Shown here: in pieces, positions 21,633 through 33,240 of the stretch | Position numbering within the stretch: the first letter of the stretch is position 1 | How the letters are laid out: each line of letters starts with the position of its first letter | Assembly: GCF_030815975.1 (NCBI RefSeq) | Contig: NZ_JAUSXL010000002.1 | Span: 4,452,501-4,516,500, forward strand | Length of the DNA stretch: 64,000 bases | Source of the DNA: Variovorax paradoxus | GTDB taxonomy: Bacteria; Pseudomonadota; Gammaproteobacteria; Burkholderiales; Burkholderiaceae_C | Reading direction: 5' to 3' | The notes under the pieces: model-generated | Database searches by the model: none | What the model saw: the letters and a program-made list of their open reading frames with translations, nothing else | Told to the model about the DNA's origin: nothing | Position numbers and translations under genes: made by a program

Positions 21633-21656
21633 GCCATGCACCTCGACGTGCATGGC
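21633..21656. other. Perfect 9-bp hairpin before the lapA-like gene
   Basis: GCCATGCAC (21633-21641) and GTGCATGGC (21648-21656) form a perfect stem with a 6-nt loop. No T tract follows. A weaker ATGGCC/GGGCCAT hairpin precedes it. Together they may end the acs mRNA or structure the next gene's leader. Confidence 0.45.
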
Positions 21657-21694
21657 GCAGTCCACTGTGTTCGATCTTTACGAAGGAGGCCCCC

Positions 21695-22192
21695 ATGGGC
21701 GTGAGATCTGCTTTCCTTTTCGTCATCCTGCTGCTGATCGCGGCGCTTGCCGCACTCAACTGGGGAACGCTCTCGGCGCCGGTGCCGGTGTCGCTCGGCT
21801 TCATGACCGTGTCCGCCCCGCTGGGACTCATGATGCTGGGGCTGACGGTGGCCCTGGGCGTGTTCTTCCTGGTCTACGTGCTGTACCTGCACAGTTCGGT
21901 GCTGCTCGATGCCAAGCGCCACAACAGGGAAATGCAGGTGCAGCGCGACCTGGCCGACAAGGCCGAGGCCTCGCGCTTCACCGAGCTGCGCAATTTCCTC
22001 GAAGCGCAGGAAACCAAGCACATGGCGCAGAACGCCGATCGGCATGCCGCACTGCTGACGCGGCTCGGGCAGGTCGAGAGCGTGATCCGCCAGCGCTCGG
22101 AGCAGTCCGACAACACCGTGGCCGCGCACATCGGCCAGCTCGAAGACCGCATCGAGCGCAAGCCGCCCACGGACATCGATCCGCGGGTCTGA
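21695..22192 (+). CDS. LapA-domain membrane protein
   Basis: A 165-aa inner-membrane protein. Two hydrophobic helices (about 5-23 and 40-66) flank a short loop containing NWGTLSAPVPVSLGF, followed by a long charged cytoplasmic helix (70-150), the layout of the LapA/YciS (DUF1049) family linked to lipopolysaccharide assembly and membrane organisation. GAAGGAGG precedes the ATG by 6 nt, a strong ribosome-binding site. It is convergent with the cytochrome c gene 9 bp further on. The exact function here is not known. Confidence 0.75.
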   Translation: MGVRSAFLFVILLLIAALAALNWGTLSAPVPVSLGFMTVSAPLGLMMLGLTVALGVFFLVYVLYLHSSVLLDAKRHNREMQVQRDLADKAEASRFTELRNFLEAQETKHMAQNADRHAALLTRLGQVESVIRQRSEQSDNTVAAHIGQLEDRIERKPPTDIDPRV

Positions 22193-22201
22193 TGAGCCTT
22201 A

Positions 22202-22507
22202 TCAGCGCGCCAGCAGCACCCAGGCGGCCAGCTTCTTGGCGTCGGCTTCGCTGACCTGGGTGTTGGCCGGCATCGGCACCGGGCCCCAGACGCCCGAACC
22301 GCCCTTGATGATCTTCGCCGCCAGCATGTCGACGGCACCCGCGTTGCCCTTGTACTTGGCGGCCACGTCCTTGAAGGCGGGGCCGAGCACCTTGCGGTCC
22401 ACCGCATGGCAGCTCATGCAGTTTTTCGACGTGGCCAGCGCCAGGTCGGCAAAGGCGGGTGCCGCCAGGCCGAGGCCGAGGACTGCGAAGGACAGGAGTC
22501 TTTTCAT
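22202..22507 (-). CDS. Class I cytochrome c (c-551/c-552 type)
   Basis: A small periplasmic monohaem cytochrome of 101 aa. A signal peptide of about 20 residues ends at AFA. The haem-binding motif is C30-MS-C33-H34, and the distal Met ligand is Met79 in GPVPMPAN. Size and the conserved C-terminal AWVLLAR helix match cytochrome c-551/c-552 electron carriers to terminal oxidases or peroxidases. It is monocistronic and divergent from the Trp-rich gene. Confidence 0.9.
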   Translation of the reverse strand: MKRLLSFAVLGLGLAAPAFADLALATSKNCMSCHAVDRKVLGPAFKDVAAKYKGNAGAVDMLAAKIIKGGSGVWGPVPMPANTQVSEADAKKLAAWVLLAR

Positions 22508-22614
22508 GGGGGCTTATTCGTAATGGCTGGGTTACATTCGATGCAACGCGATTGTAGGTAGCGCCGTGCACCGGCGTCCGGAAGCGTTGCCAACAAAACC
22601 CGGAGGGATTCGCG

Positions 22615-22869
22615 ATGCTTTTTCTGCTGCTGGGCCTGCTTGCCGTGGGCCTCAAATACTTCGAGGTGGGCATGGTGGCCGGCTGGAGCTGGTGGATCGT
22701 GCTGTCGCCTTTTGCCATGGCCGTGGCATGGTGGGCATGGGCCGACTGGTCGGGCTACACCAAGCGCAAGGTCGTCGAACGCGAGGAAGCGCGCAAACAG
22801 GCGCGCATCGACCGCCAGCGCAGCAACATGGGCTTGCCGGCCAACAAGAGCCAGCGCCCGAAGCGCTGA
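22615..22869 (+). CDS. Small Trp-rich membrane protein (TIGR04438-like)
   Basis: An 84-aa protein with a hydrophobic N-terminus and a tryptophan-dense middle (GWSWWIVL, then AWWAWADW), followed by a basic charged tail (KRKVVEREEARKQ). This matches the small Trp-rich family TIGR04438 seen in beta-proteobacteria, function unknown. Two membrane helices are likely. GGAGG lies 10 nt upstream of the ATG. It converges with ilvD. Confidence 0.8.
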   Translation: MLFLLLGLLAVGLKYFEVGMVAGWSWWIVLSPFAMAVAWWAWADWSGYTKRKVVEREEARKQARIDRQRSNMGLPANKSQRPKR

Positions 22870-22896
22870 CCCGCGCGCAGGGTCAGCCCGGCTTCT

Positions 22897-24591
22897 TCAG
22901 AACTTGTCGAGCACCGCGCCCGAGCTTGCGCTGGAGGCGTTGAACGCGAACTTGGCCTGCACGCCGCGCGTGTAGCGCGGTGCCGGCGGCTTCCAGCCTT
23001 CGCGGCGCTTGGCCAGTTCGGCTTCGGGCACGTTGAGCTCGAGCACCAGCTTGTGCGCGTCGATGGTGATCGAGTCGCCTTCGTTCACGAACGCAATGGT
23101 GCCGCCCGCAGCCGCTTCAGGCGCGACGTGGCCCACCACCATGCCCCAGGTGCCGCCCGAGAAGCGGCCGTCGGTGATCAGGCCCACGCTTTCGCCCAGG
23201 CCGGCGCCGATCAGCGCGCCCGTGGGCGCCAGCATCTCGGGCATGCCCGGGCCGCCCTTGGGGCCAAGATAGCGCAGCACCATCACGTCGCCGGCCACGA
23301 TCTTGCCGGCCAGGATGGCCTGCAGCGCCGACTGCTCGTCGTCGAACACGCGCGCCGGGCCGGTGATGACCGGGTTCTTCAGGCCGGTGATCTTGGCGAC
23401 CGCGCCTTCGGGCGACAGGTTGCCCTTGAGGATGGCCAGGTGCCCTTCGGCGTACATGGGCTTGTCGATGGGGCGGATCACGTCCTGGTCGGCGCGCGGC
23501 ACGTCGGGCACGTCCTTCAGCACTTCGGCGATGGTCTGGCCGCTGATGGTGATGCAGTCGCCATGCAAGAGGCCGGCGTTGAGCAGCACCTTCATCACCT
23601 GCGGAATGCCGCCGGCCTTGTGCAGGTCGACCGCGAGGTACTTGCCCGAGGGCTTCAGGTCGCACAGCACCGGCACCTTCTTGCGCATGCGCTCGAAGTC
23701 GTCGATGGTCCACTCCACTTCGGCCGCGTGCGCGATCGCCAGGAAGTGCAGCACCGCGTTGGTCGAACCGCCCGTGGCCATGATGACGGCCACGGCGTTC
23801 TCGATGGCCTTCTTGGTCACGATGTCGCGCGGCTTCAGGTCTTTCTTGATCGCCTCGATCAGCACCTTGGCCGATTCCTTGGCCGAGTTGGCCTTCTCGT
23901 CATGCGGGTTCGCCATGGTCGACGAGTAGGGCAGCGAGATGCCGAGCGCCTCGAACGCGCTCGACATGGTGTTGGCCGTGTACATGCCGCCGCAGGAGCC
24001 GGTGCCGGGAATGGCGCGCTTCTCGATCTCGTGCAGGTCCTCGTCGCTCATGTTGCCGGCGGCGTTCTGGCCCACGGCCTCGAACACGCTCACGATGTTG
24101 AGGTCCTGCCCCTTGTAGCGGCCCGGCAGGATGGTGCCGCCGTAGACATAGATGGCCGGCACGTTGGCGCGCAGCATGCCCATCAGGCCGCCGGGCATGT
24201 TCTTGTCGCAGCCGCCGACCACCAGCACGCCGTCCATCCACTGGCCGCCCACGCAGGTCTCGATGCAGTCCGAAATGACTTCGCGGCTCACCAGCGAATA
24301 CTTCATGCCCTCGGTGCCCATGGCCATGCCGTCGGAGATGGTGGGGGTGCCGAACACCTGCGCGTTGCCGCCGGCTTCCTCGATGCCCGCGATGGCCGCG
24401 TCGGCCAGCTTCTGCAGGCCCGAGTTGCAGGGCGTGATGGTGCTGTGGCCGTTGGCCACGCCGACCATCGGCTTCTTGAAGTCGCTTTCCTCGTAGCCCA
24501 TGGCGTAGAACATCGAGCGGTTGGGCGCGCGGCTCTTGCCTTCGACGATGTTGGCGCTGCGGCGGTTGATCTGGATTGGCTTGGTGTCCAT
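22897..24591 (-). CDS. ilvD: Dihydroxy-acid dehydratase
   Basis: Fe-S dehydratase that makes the 2-keto acids for valine, isoleucine and leucine. The protein is 564 aa. The conserved cysteines lie in [10 protein letters not shown] and [14 protein letters not shown], the C-terminus has [11 protein letters not shown], and the start [11 protein letters not shown] followed by [14 protein letters not shown] is typical of IlvD rather than Edd. The ATG at 24591 is chosen on this basis. The open frame further upstream crosses the divergent LysR. It is divergent from that regulator with a 104-bp gap carrying a palindrome. Confidence 0.95.
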   Translation of the reverse strand: MDTKPIQINRRSANIVEGKSRAPNRSMFYAMGYEESDFKKPMVGVANGHSTITPCNSGLQKLADAAIAGIEEAGGNAQVFGTPTISDGMAMGTEGMKYSLVSREVISDCIETCVGGQWMDGVLVVGGCDKNMPGGLMGMLRANVPAIYVYGGTILPGRYKGQDLNIVSVFEAVGQNAAGNMSDEDLHEIEKRAIPGTGSCGGMYTANTMSSAFEALGISLPYSSTMANPHDEKANSAKESAKVLIEAIKKDLKPRDIVTKKAIENAVAVIMATGGSTNAVLHFLAIAHAAEVEWTIDDFERMRKKVPVLCDLKPSGKYLAVDLHKAGGIPQVMKVLLNAGLLHGDCITISGQTIAEVLKDVPDVPRADQDVIRPIDKPMYAEGHLAILKGNLSPEGAVAKITGLKNPVITGPARVFDDEQSALQAILAGKIVAGDVMVLRYLGPKGGPGMPEMLAPTGALIGAGLGESVGLITDGRFSGGTWGMVVGHVAPEAAAGGTIAFVNEGDSITIDAHKLVLELNVPEAELAKRREGWKPPAPRYTRGVQAKFAFNASSASSGAVLDKF

Positions 24592-24682
24592 GGTGTCTCT
24601 TGTGTCGTGGGGGAGATCGAGGGGAATTCCAAGTATCGGACTTCTCATTGATTCATTCCAATCCATTTTTATGCGCCGATTG

Positions 24683-24697
24683 ATATGCTTGGCATAT
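24683..24697. promoter_or_regulatory. Perfect palindrome ATATGC-TTG-GCATAT, LysR-type operator
   Basis: A perfect inverted repeat with 6-bp arms that contains the T-N11-A pattern of LysR operators (T24684, A24696). It overlaps the first two bases of the LysR start codon at 24696. The location suggests autorepression plus control of ilvD. Confidence 0.5.
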
Positions 24698-25640
24698 GAA
24701 AGATGCCTTGGTCGACCTGCGCGCCTGGCGCCAGTTCGTGGCCGTGGCCGAAGAGCTGCACTTCGGCCGCGCCGCATTGCGGCTGCACATGACCCAGCCG
24801 CCGGTGACGCAGGCCATTGCCCAGCTCGAAAAGACATTGGGCGTGGTGCTGTTCGACCGCACCCGCCGGCGCGTGGCGCTCACGCCCGCCGGCGAGGCGC
24901 TGCTGCCCGACGTGCGCGAACTGCTGGCGCGTGCCCAGGCGCTGCCGGCGCGGGCCCGCGCGGCGGCGGCCGGGCAGGTGGGGCGCGTGCGCATCGCCTT
25001 CGTCTCGACCGTCGGCTTCGAGCAGCTGCCGGCCTGGGTGCGCGAATTCCGCGTGCTCTGCCCGGAGGTGGCGCTCGAGCTGGTCGAAGCCACGGGCGAC
25101 GTGCAGCTCGAGGCCTTTGCGCGCGGCGAGATCGACGCCGGCCTGATGCTCCATTCGCCGGGCGCCGCGCCGCCCGGGCTGGCGCGCCTGCTGGTGGAGG
25201 AAGAAGCGCTGGTGCTGGCCCTGCCGGCGCAGCACCGGCTCGCGCGCGCGCGGCCCGTGCCGCTGGCGGAGGCGCTGGCCGAACCGCTCGTGATCTTTCC
25301 GCGCCGCATCCTGCCGTCGCTGCACGATGCGGTCTTCGATCTCTACCACGCGGCGGGGCGCACGCCGCAGGTGGCGCAGGAGGCGATACAGATGCAGACC
25401 ATCGTCAATCTGGTTTCCGGGGGCATCGGCGTGGCCTGGGTGCCGCACAGCGTGATGCAGTTCCGGCGCGCCGGGGTGGTCTATCGGCAGGCCGGCGAGT
25501 TCAAGGGCGTGGGCCGGCGCCGCGTGGCGCTTCCGGCCTGCGAAACCAGCCTCGTGTGGCCCGCGCAGGCGGCGCATCCGGCGCTGGCGCGCTTCGTGGA
25601 GTTCGTGCGGGAGCGCACGGGGCGGGCGCGGGCGAAGTAG
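24696..25640 (+). CDS. LysR-family transcriptional regulator
   Basis: A 314-aa regulator. The winged helix spans about 5-64 ([20 protein letters not shown], then AIAQLE) and the effector domain about 95-300. The HFGRAA...TQPPVT pattern puts it in the BenM/CatR-like group, whose inducers are often aromatic or carboxylic acids. It is divergent from ilvD. The promoter gap carries a perfect palindrome overlapping the start codon, so autoregulation is likely. It lies 28 bp upstream of lgt in the same direction. Confidence 0.88.
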   Translation: MKDALVDLRAWRQFVAVAEELHFGRAALRLHMTQPPVTQAIAQLEKTLGVVLFDRTRRRVALTPAGEALLPDVRELLARAQALPARARAAAAGQVGRVRIAFVSTVGFEQLPAWVREFRVLCPEVALELVEATGDVQLEAFARGEIDAGLMLHSPGAAPPGLARLLVEEEALVLALPAQHRLARARPVPLAEALAEPLVIFPRRILPSLHDAVFDLYHAAGRTPQVAQEAIQMQTIVNLVSGGIGVAWVPHSVMQFRRAGVVYRQAGEFKGVGRRRVALPACETSLVWPAQAAHPALARFVEFVRERTGRARAK

Positions 25641-25668
25641 TGGCCTTCCCCGGGGCACAATCTGCGCC

Positions 25669-26490
25669 ATGCTCATGTATCCGCAGATCAATCCTGTCGC
25701 CCTGCAGCTCGGGCCCGTTGCCATTCACTGGTACGGCCTGACCTACCTGGCTGCGTTCGCGCTGTTCTATTTTCTCGGCACGCGCCGGCTGCACCACGAG
25801 CCGTACCGCTCGCTGGTCGGCCAAGGCGCCTGGCAGCGCAAGGACATCGAGGACATTCTCTTCCTGGGCGTGATGGGCGTGATCGTGGGCGGGCGGCTCG
25901 GCTACTGCCTGTTCTACAAGCCCGAGTTCTATCTCTCGCATCCGCTCGAAATCCTCTATGTGTGGCAGGGCGGCATGAGCTTCCACGGCGGCCTGCTGGG
26001 CGTGATCGGCGCGATGGTCTGGTTCGCGCATTCGCGCGCCCGGCCGTTCTGGCAGGTGATGGACTTCGTGTCGCCCTGCGTGCCCACGGGCCTGGCGGCG
26101 GGCCGCGTCGGCAACTTCATCAACGGCGAACTCTGGGGCCGCTTCAGCAGCCCCGACCTGCCCTGGGGCATGGTGTTTCCGCAGAGCGGCTCGATGCTGC
26201 CGCGCCATCCCTCGCAGGTCTACCAGTTCCTGCTCGAGGGGCTTCTTCTGTTCGCCATCATGTGGCTCTATGCGCGCAAGGAACGCAAGCAGGGGCAGGT
26301 GGCTGCGGTGTTCCTGATCGGCTACGGCGCGCTGCGCTTCATTGCCGAATATTTCCGCGAGCCTGACGACTTCCTGGGCCTGCGCGCGCTCAACCTGAGC
26401 CAGGGGCAGTGGCTCAGCGTGCCGATGGTGGTGTTTGGTATCGGCCTGTGGGTCTGGGCCGCGCAGCGCCGCCGGCCGGCGAGCGCCTGA
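25669..26490 (+). CDS. lgt: Prolipoprotein diacylglyceryl transferase
   Basis: Inner-membrane enzyme that attaches diacylglycerol from phosphatidylglycerol to the lipobox Cys of prolipoproteins. The protein is 273 aa with about seven membrane segments. Conserved elements include AIHWYGL near the N-terminus, GGRLGYC, the catalytic-region loop [12 protein letters not shown], and [14 protein letters not shown]. Start at 25669; a second in-frame ATG two codons later is equally possible. The RND outer-membrane lipoprotein in this window would be one of its substrates. Confidence 0.96.
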   Translation: MLMYPQINPVALQLGPVAIHWYGLTYLAAFALFYFLGTRRLHHEPYRSLVGQGAWQRKDIEDILFLGVMGVIVGGRLGYCLFYKPEFYLSHPLEILYVWQGGMSFHGGLLGVIGAMVWFAHSRARPFWQVMDFVSPCVPTGLAAGRVGNFINGELWGRFSSPDLPWGMVFPQSGSMLPRHPSQVYQFLLEGLLLFAIMWLYARKERKQGQVAAVFLIGYGALRFIAEYFREPDDFLGLRALNLSQGQWLSVPMVVFGIGLWVWAAQRRRPASA

Positions 26491-26571
26491 GCGTCGGGTG
26501 CTCCGGGTAAGCCCGGCTGCGCAATTTGCGCGCGGCCCTTGCGCTGCACCCCATGCAGGCTCACAATTATG

Positions 26572-26591
26572 CGTAATTACAGGAAATTACG
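26572..26591. promoter_or_regulatory. Inverted repeat upstream of the malonate regulator
   Basis: CGTAATT (26572-26578) and AATTACG (26585-26591) are a perfect inverted repeat with a 6-bp spacer, 25 bp before the GntR start. A second small repeat TTACGGGTAA overlaps its right arm. This is an AT-rich island in a GC-rich region and is the probable operator. Confidence 0.5.
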
Positions 26592-26615
26592 GGTAACGAA
26601 CTCCCTTCGCCTCTC

Positions 26616-27284
26616 ATGCGCCTGGTCCCCAACTCCCTGCACGACGAAGTCGCCGCCACACTGCGCGAGCAGATCTTCGCGGGCGCGCTGGTGCCGGGCA
26701 GTTTCCTGGACGAGGCCGCGCTGTGCGAGCGGCTGTCGATCTCGCGCACCCCCTTGCGCGAAGCGCTCAAGGTGCTGACCGCCGAGGGCCTGCTGCGCCA
26801 TGAGCCGCGGCGCGGCTGCTTCGTGCGCGAGGTGACGGAGCGCGATCTCGACGAGATATTTCCCGTCATCGCGCTGCTCGAAGGCCGCTGCGCCTACGAG
26901 GCGGCCCGCAACGCGAGCGATGCGGAGCTGAACGAACTCGACGCGCTGCACGAACGGCTGGTGCGCCACGCCAAGGCCAAGCGCATCAACGACTACTACG
27001 CCACCAACCACCTGATCCACGAGGCCATCATCCAGCTGGCCGATAACAAGTGGCTGGCGCAGGTGATTGGCGATCTGCGCAAAATTCTCAAGCTGGCACG
27101 GCTTCAGCAATTGCATGCGCCGGGCCGGCTCGAGCAGAGCCTGTCGGAGCATCTGGCGGTGTTCGCGGCGCTCAAGGCGCGCGACAGCGAGGGCGCGGAC
27201 GCGGCCATGCGCACGCACCTGACACGGCAGCGCGAGGCGCTGCGCGAAGTGGCGCGGCAACAGAAATCCCGGGTGATGTCATGA
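26616..27284 (+). CDS. matR: GntR-family (FCD) regulator of malonate genes
   Basis: A 222-aa regulator. The winged helix-turn-helix at the N-terminus (LCERLSISRTPLREALKVL, about 33-52) is followed by an all-helical FCD effector domain. It precedes the malonyl-CoA decarboxylase gene by 52 bp in the same direction. MatR of Rhizobium and relatives is also a GntR/FCD repressor released by malonate. The name is inferred from this context. A perfect inverted repeat 25 bp upstream of the start would allow autoregulation and control of the operon. Confidence 0.82.
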   Translation: MRLVPNSLHDEVAATLREQIFAGALVPGSFLDEAALCERLSISRTPLREALKVLTAEGLLRHEPRRGCFVREVTERDLDEIFPVIALLEGRCAYEAARNASDAELNELDALHERLVRHAKAKRINDYYATNHLIHEAIIQLADNKWLAQVIGDLRKILKLARLQQLHAPGRLEQSLSEHLAVFAALKARDSEGADAAMRTHLTRQREALREVARQQKSRVMS

Positions 27285-27336
27285 ATGACGGCGTGAAGGA
27301 AGGCATCACCGCATTCCACAGCATTGGAGTTTGTCG

Positions 27337-28809
27337 ATGAGTGCGACCGAATGGTTCCAGGCGCGGCTGCGCTCTGGTGAAAAGTCCGGCAACAAGGTGC
27401 CCGTGGCACCCGAGGGCGCGGCCCGCAGCGCGCCCAAGACCGCCGCGAAGCCCAGCGTGCGCTCGACCGCCGAGCGCATGCAGGCCACGCTGCGCAAGGC
27501 CGACGAAGCCTTGTCGCCGCGTGCCTTGCGCCGCGTGCTCGCGGCCTTGCAGGCCGTGATCGATCCGCGCGTGAGCGAGGTCGAGGGCGGGCGCCGGGCC
27601 CATGCCATTGCACGCGAATATGCCGCCGCCACGCCCGAGGAGCGGCGCGACTACTGGGCGCTGATGAGCGAGCATTTCGCCGCCGACCCGCACAAGCTCA
27701 AGTCCGCGCGCGACCAGCACCAGGCCGCCGTGGGAACAGCCGACGAAGGCCAGGCCGAGTTGAAGCTGCGGCGCGCGCTGGTGTCGCCGCGCATGCGCCT
27801 CTTGCAGCGTTTTGCGGTCGAGCCCGAGGGCATGCGCTTCCTGGTCGACCTGCGCGCCGAGCTGCTGCCTTTCCTGAAGTCCGACAAGCGGCTCATCGCA
27901 CTCGATGCCGAACTGGAGCATCTGTTCTCCACCTGGTTCGACGTGGCGTTCCTCGAACTGCGCCGCATCGACTGGCATTCGCCGGCTTCATTGATCGAGA
28001 AGCTGATCCGCTACGAGGCCGTGCACGACATCAAGAGCTGGACCGACGTGAAGAACCGGCTCGACGACAGCGACCGCCGCTGCTACGGCTTCTTTCATCC
28101 GCGCCTGCCCAACGAGCCGCTGATCTTCGTCGAGGTGGCGCTGGTCGACCGCATCAGCGACGGCATCACGCCGCTGCTCGACGAAGCCGCCGTACCGATC
28201 CAGCCGGCCAAGGCCACCACCGCCGTCTTCTATTCGATCAGCAACACCCAGAACGGGCTGCGCGGCGTGAGCTTTGGCGATTCGCTCATCAAGCGCGTGG
28301 TCGAGACGCTGCAGGACGAACTGCCGCGCCTGAAGATCTTTGCCACGCTGTCGCCGATCCCGGGCTTTCGCACCTGGCTCGCCAGGAATGCCGCGGAGCT
28401 GCTGCCACGGCTGGACGAAAAGCGCGAGGCCGAGCTCGGCCGCCTTGTCGGTTCGCTGCCGCCGACCGCCGAGCGCCTGCTCGCCGCGGTGGATGCGCCC
28501 GCCACGCTCGATGCCAAGTCGCCGCTGCGCCAGTGGCTTTTGCAGGCCGCCGCCGAATACCTGGGCCACACGCTGATCGACGGCACGCCGGCCGATCCGG
28601 TGGCGCGCTTCCACCTGGGCAATGGCGCGCGCGTGGAGCGGCTCAACTGGGCCGGCGATCCGTCGCCCAAGGCGCAGAAGCAGTCGTACGGCCTGATGGT
28701 CAATTACCTCTACGATCTCAAGCGCCTCGACAAGCATCGCGCATGGCTCGCCGAGGGCAAGGTGGCGGTATCGGGGGATGTTGAAAGCCTGTTCTTCAAA
28801 AAAGGCTGA
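27337..28809 (+). CDS. matA: Malonyl-CoA decarboxylase
   Basis: Converts malonyl-CoA to acetyl-CoA and CO2. The 490-aa protein has the N-terminal helical domain of the MCD family (about 75-200) and the C-terminal acetyltransferase-like catalytic domain (about 200-470). Features typical of MCD are RRCYGFFHPRLPNEPLIFVE with its conserved His, LTEGIS-like LVDRISDGI, and FYSISNTQNGLRGVSFG. GGAG lies 7 nt before the ATG at 27337. It works with MatB downstream: malonate is activated to malonyl-CoA, then decarboxylated to acetyl-CoA. Confidence 0.93.
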   Translation: MSATEWFQARLRSGEKSGNKVPVAPEGAARSAPKTAAKPSVRSTAERMQATLRKADEALSPRALRRVLAALQAVIDPRVSEVEGGRRAHAIAREYAAATPEERRDYWALMSEHFAADPHKLKSARDQHQAAVGTADEGQAELKLRRALVSPRMRLLQRFAVEPEGMRFLVDLRAELLPFLKSDKRLIALDAELEHLFSTWFDVAFLELRRIDWHSPASLIEKLIRYEAVHDIKSWTDVKNRLDDSDRRCYGFFHPRLPNEPLIFVEVALVDRISDGITPLLDEAAVPIQPAKATTAVFYSISNTQNGLRGVSFGDSLIKRVVETLQDELPRLKIFATLSPIPGFRTWLARNAAELLPRLDEKREAELGRLVGSLPPTAERLLAAVDAPATLDAKSPLRQWLLQAAAEYLGHTLIDGTPADPVARFHLGNGARVERLNWAGDPSPKAQKQSYGLMVNYLYDLKRLDKHRAWLAEGKVAVSGDVESLFFKKG

Positions 28810-28884
28810 GTTCTGAAAAAAGAAGCCCGGCGCGCGATGCGCCGGCCCGCATGGTGCGGAATCCACAACGACAGGAGATGACAG

Positions 28885-29874
28885 ATGACTCAGAGTTTTC
28901 AGCGACGCGACATACTGCGCCTGGCCGCAGCCGGTGCAGCCGTTCTGTGCAGCGGCGCAGGTGCGCAGGGGGGTAACTGGCCGACGCGGCCGGTCAACAT
29001 GGTCGTGCCGTTTCCGGCCGGCGGCGGCACCGACGCCTTCGCGCGACCGCTCTCGGCCCAGTTCGCCAAGATCACCGGCCAGACGCTGGTCATCGACAAC
29101 CGCGGCGGCGCCGGCGGCACCGTGGGCGCCAGCATTGCATCGAAGGCCCAGGCCGACGGCTACACGCTCTTCATGGGCGCGGTGCACCACGCCATTGCGC
29201 CATCGATCTATCCCAAGCTCGACTACGACCTCGAGAAAGACTTCGTGCCGCTGATGCTGCTGGCCAACGTGCCGCAGGTGGTGGTGGTCAATCCGCGCCG
29301 CGTCACGGCCAATACGCTGCAGGAACTCGTGGCCGCCGCCAAGCGCAATCCCGGCAAGCTCAACTACGGCTCGGCCGGCGCGGGCACCTCGCACCACCTG
29401 GCGGGCGAACTGTTCAAGCTGCAGACCGGTACTTTCATCACGCACATCCCGTACCGCGGCGCGGGGCCGGCGCTGTCCGACCTGATTGCCGGCAACGTCG
29501 ACCTGATGTTCGACGGCCTCGGCTCTTCCGCCCAGCACATCAAGGGCGGGCGCATCAAGGCGCTGATGGTGGCCGGCAGCAAGCGCAACCCGGCGTTCCC
29601 CGACGTGCCCTGCGCGGCCGAGGTCGGCCTGCCCGACTACACGGTCACCACCTGGTACGGCCTGTGGGCGCCCAAGGGCACGCCGGCCGACGTGCAGGCG
29701 CGCATCGTCGACGACATGAAGAAGGCCCTTGCGACCGACGAGCTCAAGGCCATCTGGGCCCAGAACGGCTCCGAAATCCCGAGCCTCACCATGGCTTCGT
29801 ACGGCGGCTTCGTGAGCTCCGAGATCAAGCGCTGGGCCGCGGTGGTGAAGGCCTCGGGCGCCAAGCTGGAGTAG
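28885..29874 (+). CDS. Bug-family periplasmic solute receptor (TctC-like)
   Basis: A 329-aa periplasmic binding protein of the Bug family, very expanded in Burkholderiales. The N-terminus FQRRDILRLAAAGAAVLC resembles a twin-arginine signal peptide. The mature part has WPTRPVNMVVPFPAGGGTD, GASIASKAQADGYTLFMG and GTSHHLAGELFK, typical of Bug folds that bind carboxylates through two water molecules. Lying between matA and matB it probably binds malonate. No TctA/TctB membrane partners are adjacent. GACAGGAGATGACAG precedes the ATG. Confidence 0.88.
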   Translation: MTQSFQRRDILRLAAAGAAVLCSGAGAQGGNWPTRPVNMVVPFPAGGGTDAFARPLSAQFAKITGQTLVIDNRGGAGGTVGASIASKAQADGYTLFMGAVHHAIAPSIYPKLDYDLEKDFVPLMLLANVPQVVVVNPRRVTANTLQELVAAAKRNPGKLNYGSAGAGTSHHLAGELFKLQTGTFITHIPYRGAGPALSDLIAGNVDLMFDGLGSSAQHIKGGRIKALMVAGSKRNPAFPDVPCAAEVGLPDYTVTTWYGLWAPKGTPADVQARIVDDMKKALATDELKAIWAQNGSEIPSLTMASYGGFVSSEIKRWAAVVKASGAKLE

Positions 29875-29937
29875 CGCGCGGCCGCGAGCTTCCACGCCCA
29901 GAGAGCACACCGAATTTCCGACGTAGTACCTGCCCCG

Positions 29938-31469
<1,532 letters not shown>

Positions 31470-31473
<4 letters not shown>

Positions 31474-33173
31474 GTCTTCGCCATCCTCGGTGCGAGGGCG
31501 GTGACGCGAGGTTCGTGGAAGATGAGCGCGTCCACCGCATCGGGTGAAGGCCGGCGGAATTCCACGCCAAAGCCCTCGAGCGTATCGACGCGGAAGCTGC
31601 GTCCGTCGGCCGGCAGCAGGCGTAAGGTCGGCTGGCCCGGGATCGTCATGCCGAGCTCGCCCCGCGCGTCGAGCCTGATCTCGATCACGCGGCCGCTGTG
31701 CAGGTAGTCGCCGGCGCACAGCCGCCGGAACGCCGGGTCCAGCACGTCGCCGGCGGCGGCGCGATGGAACACGATGTCGTCCACCATTTCCTCGAACGGT
31801 ATCTCGATGCGATCGATGCGGCCTTGCCGGTCGTAGCGGAAGGTGAACGTCCGGTTGCTGGGGTGCAGCACCGTCGGCCGGTCCGGGGTGATGAACACGT
31901 CGTAATGGCGGTGCTCGAGCTTCTCCTCGACACCGCGCCAGCGCCAGGCGAGCCCGTCCGCTTCCCTGTCGATGCGCAGGCGTCCATAGGCCGAGTGATC
32001 GTAGTCGCCGACGTAGTCGTCGAGCGGATGGCTCGGGTGGGTTCCGCTCCTGCGGACTTCCGCTCTCGCGTTCTTGTCGAGCGCCTGCTGTTCGAGGGCC
32101 TGCTTGCGCTTGGGTGCCAGACGCCCGAACCAGTCGACCGGCTCGCGGCCGCAGATGCGGTCGAGCACCGCATAGGTGAGGATCGCCTGGACGCTCCCCG
32201 GCGTGCGGTTCGTCAGCACCACGACGCCCGCGCGGCGGTCGGGCTGCATCGTCATGAGCGTGCTCCAGCCGGTCCACGAGCCCGAGTGCGCGACGGTGCG
32301 CTCGCCGCGGTACTGCTCGCAGAAGAGGCCGAGGCCGTAGTGCGAGTCGCCGATCTCGGCGTATTGGGAGCGTCCCATGTGCACGCGCGGGATCGTCATT
32401 TCGCGCAGCGCCTGGGTCGAAAGCAGTTGCTGTCCATGCGCCTTGCCATCGAGGAGAAAGCGCGCCCACTTCGCAAGATCGGCCACCGAGGCGTTGATGC
32501 CGCCGGCCGGCGTTGCGCGGATCGGCGACAGCGGCGTGCGATACCGCTCGTCGCCGTCCATCGCATGCGGACGCGCAGCGTCTTCGGCAGCCGCGAGGGC
32601 CTCGATGGAGAAGCCGAAATGGCTGAAGCCCAGCGGCTTCATCAGGCGCTCGGTCGTGAAGTCCTGGTAGCTCTGGCCGCTGATGCGCTCGGTGACCATC
32701 CCGGCGACCAGGTAGCCGAGGTTCGAGTACTGGAAGGTGTCGCGCAGGTCCTTGTTCGGCGCCAGGTGTCTGAGCGCGGCCAGCATCTGCGCGTTGCTCA
32801 GGTCGCCGGGCATGTGGATCCAGTCGTGCCGCGGCAGCCCGCTGTGGTGGCACAGCAGGTCGCGCACCGTCAGCCGCTCGGTCGCCACCGGATCGTGCAG
32901 GCGGAATTCGGGAATCACCTCGCGCACCGGCCGCTCCCAGTCGAGCTTGCGTTCGTCCACCAGCAGGCCGAGTCCGGCCGCGGTGAACGACTTGGTGATC
33001 GAGCACAGCAAAAATTGCGTGTCGATGGTCACGGGCAGGTCCGTGTCGGTGTCGCGCACGCCGTAGCCCTTGAGCACGGCGATCTCGCCGTCCTGGATGA
33101 CGGCCAGCGCGAGCCCGGGCACTTTCCATTCCTGCATCGAGGCTTCGACGAGGCTGTCGAGATCGCTCCACAT
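31470..33173 (-). CDS. Serine beta-lactamase-like hydrolase
   Basis: A 567-aa protein of the class C beta-lactamase/esterase superfamily (PF00144). The catalytic motifs are intact: SITK (Ser58-Lys61), YSN (149-151) and HSG in VAHSGSWTG. The C-terminal 190 residues form a beta-rich domain like those seen after PF00144 domains in peptidases and esterases. No signal peptide is visible at this start, so the enzyme appears cytoplasmic or uses a start I cannot see. The substrate is unknown (short-chain ester, D-amino peptide or lactam). It converges with matB. Confidence 0.85.
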
Positions 33174-33240
33174 GGTCGGGGTCCTTGCCTTTGCCTTTGT
33201 GTAGGGCCGCGCATCCTACGGCATCCCCGGAATGAGGGGA

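Noticed and set aside
26519..26531. GCGCAA-T-TTGCGC palindrome after lgt
   Set aside because: It is short, and such palindromes are frequent by chance at this GC content. It is not at a start or end that would give it a role.
28827..28845. CCGGCGC/GCGCCGG hairpin between the decarboxylase and Bug genes
   Set aside because: A T-rich tail exists only when read on the minus strand, where there is no gene to terminate. On the plus strand it is not a terminator. I leave it as an unassigned hairpin.
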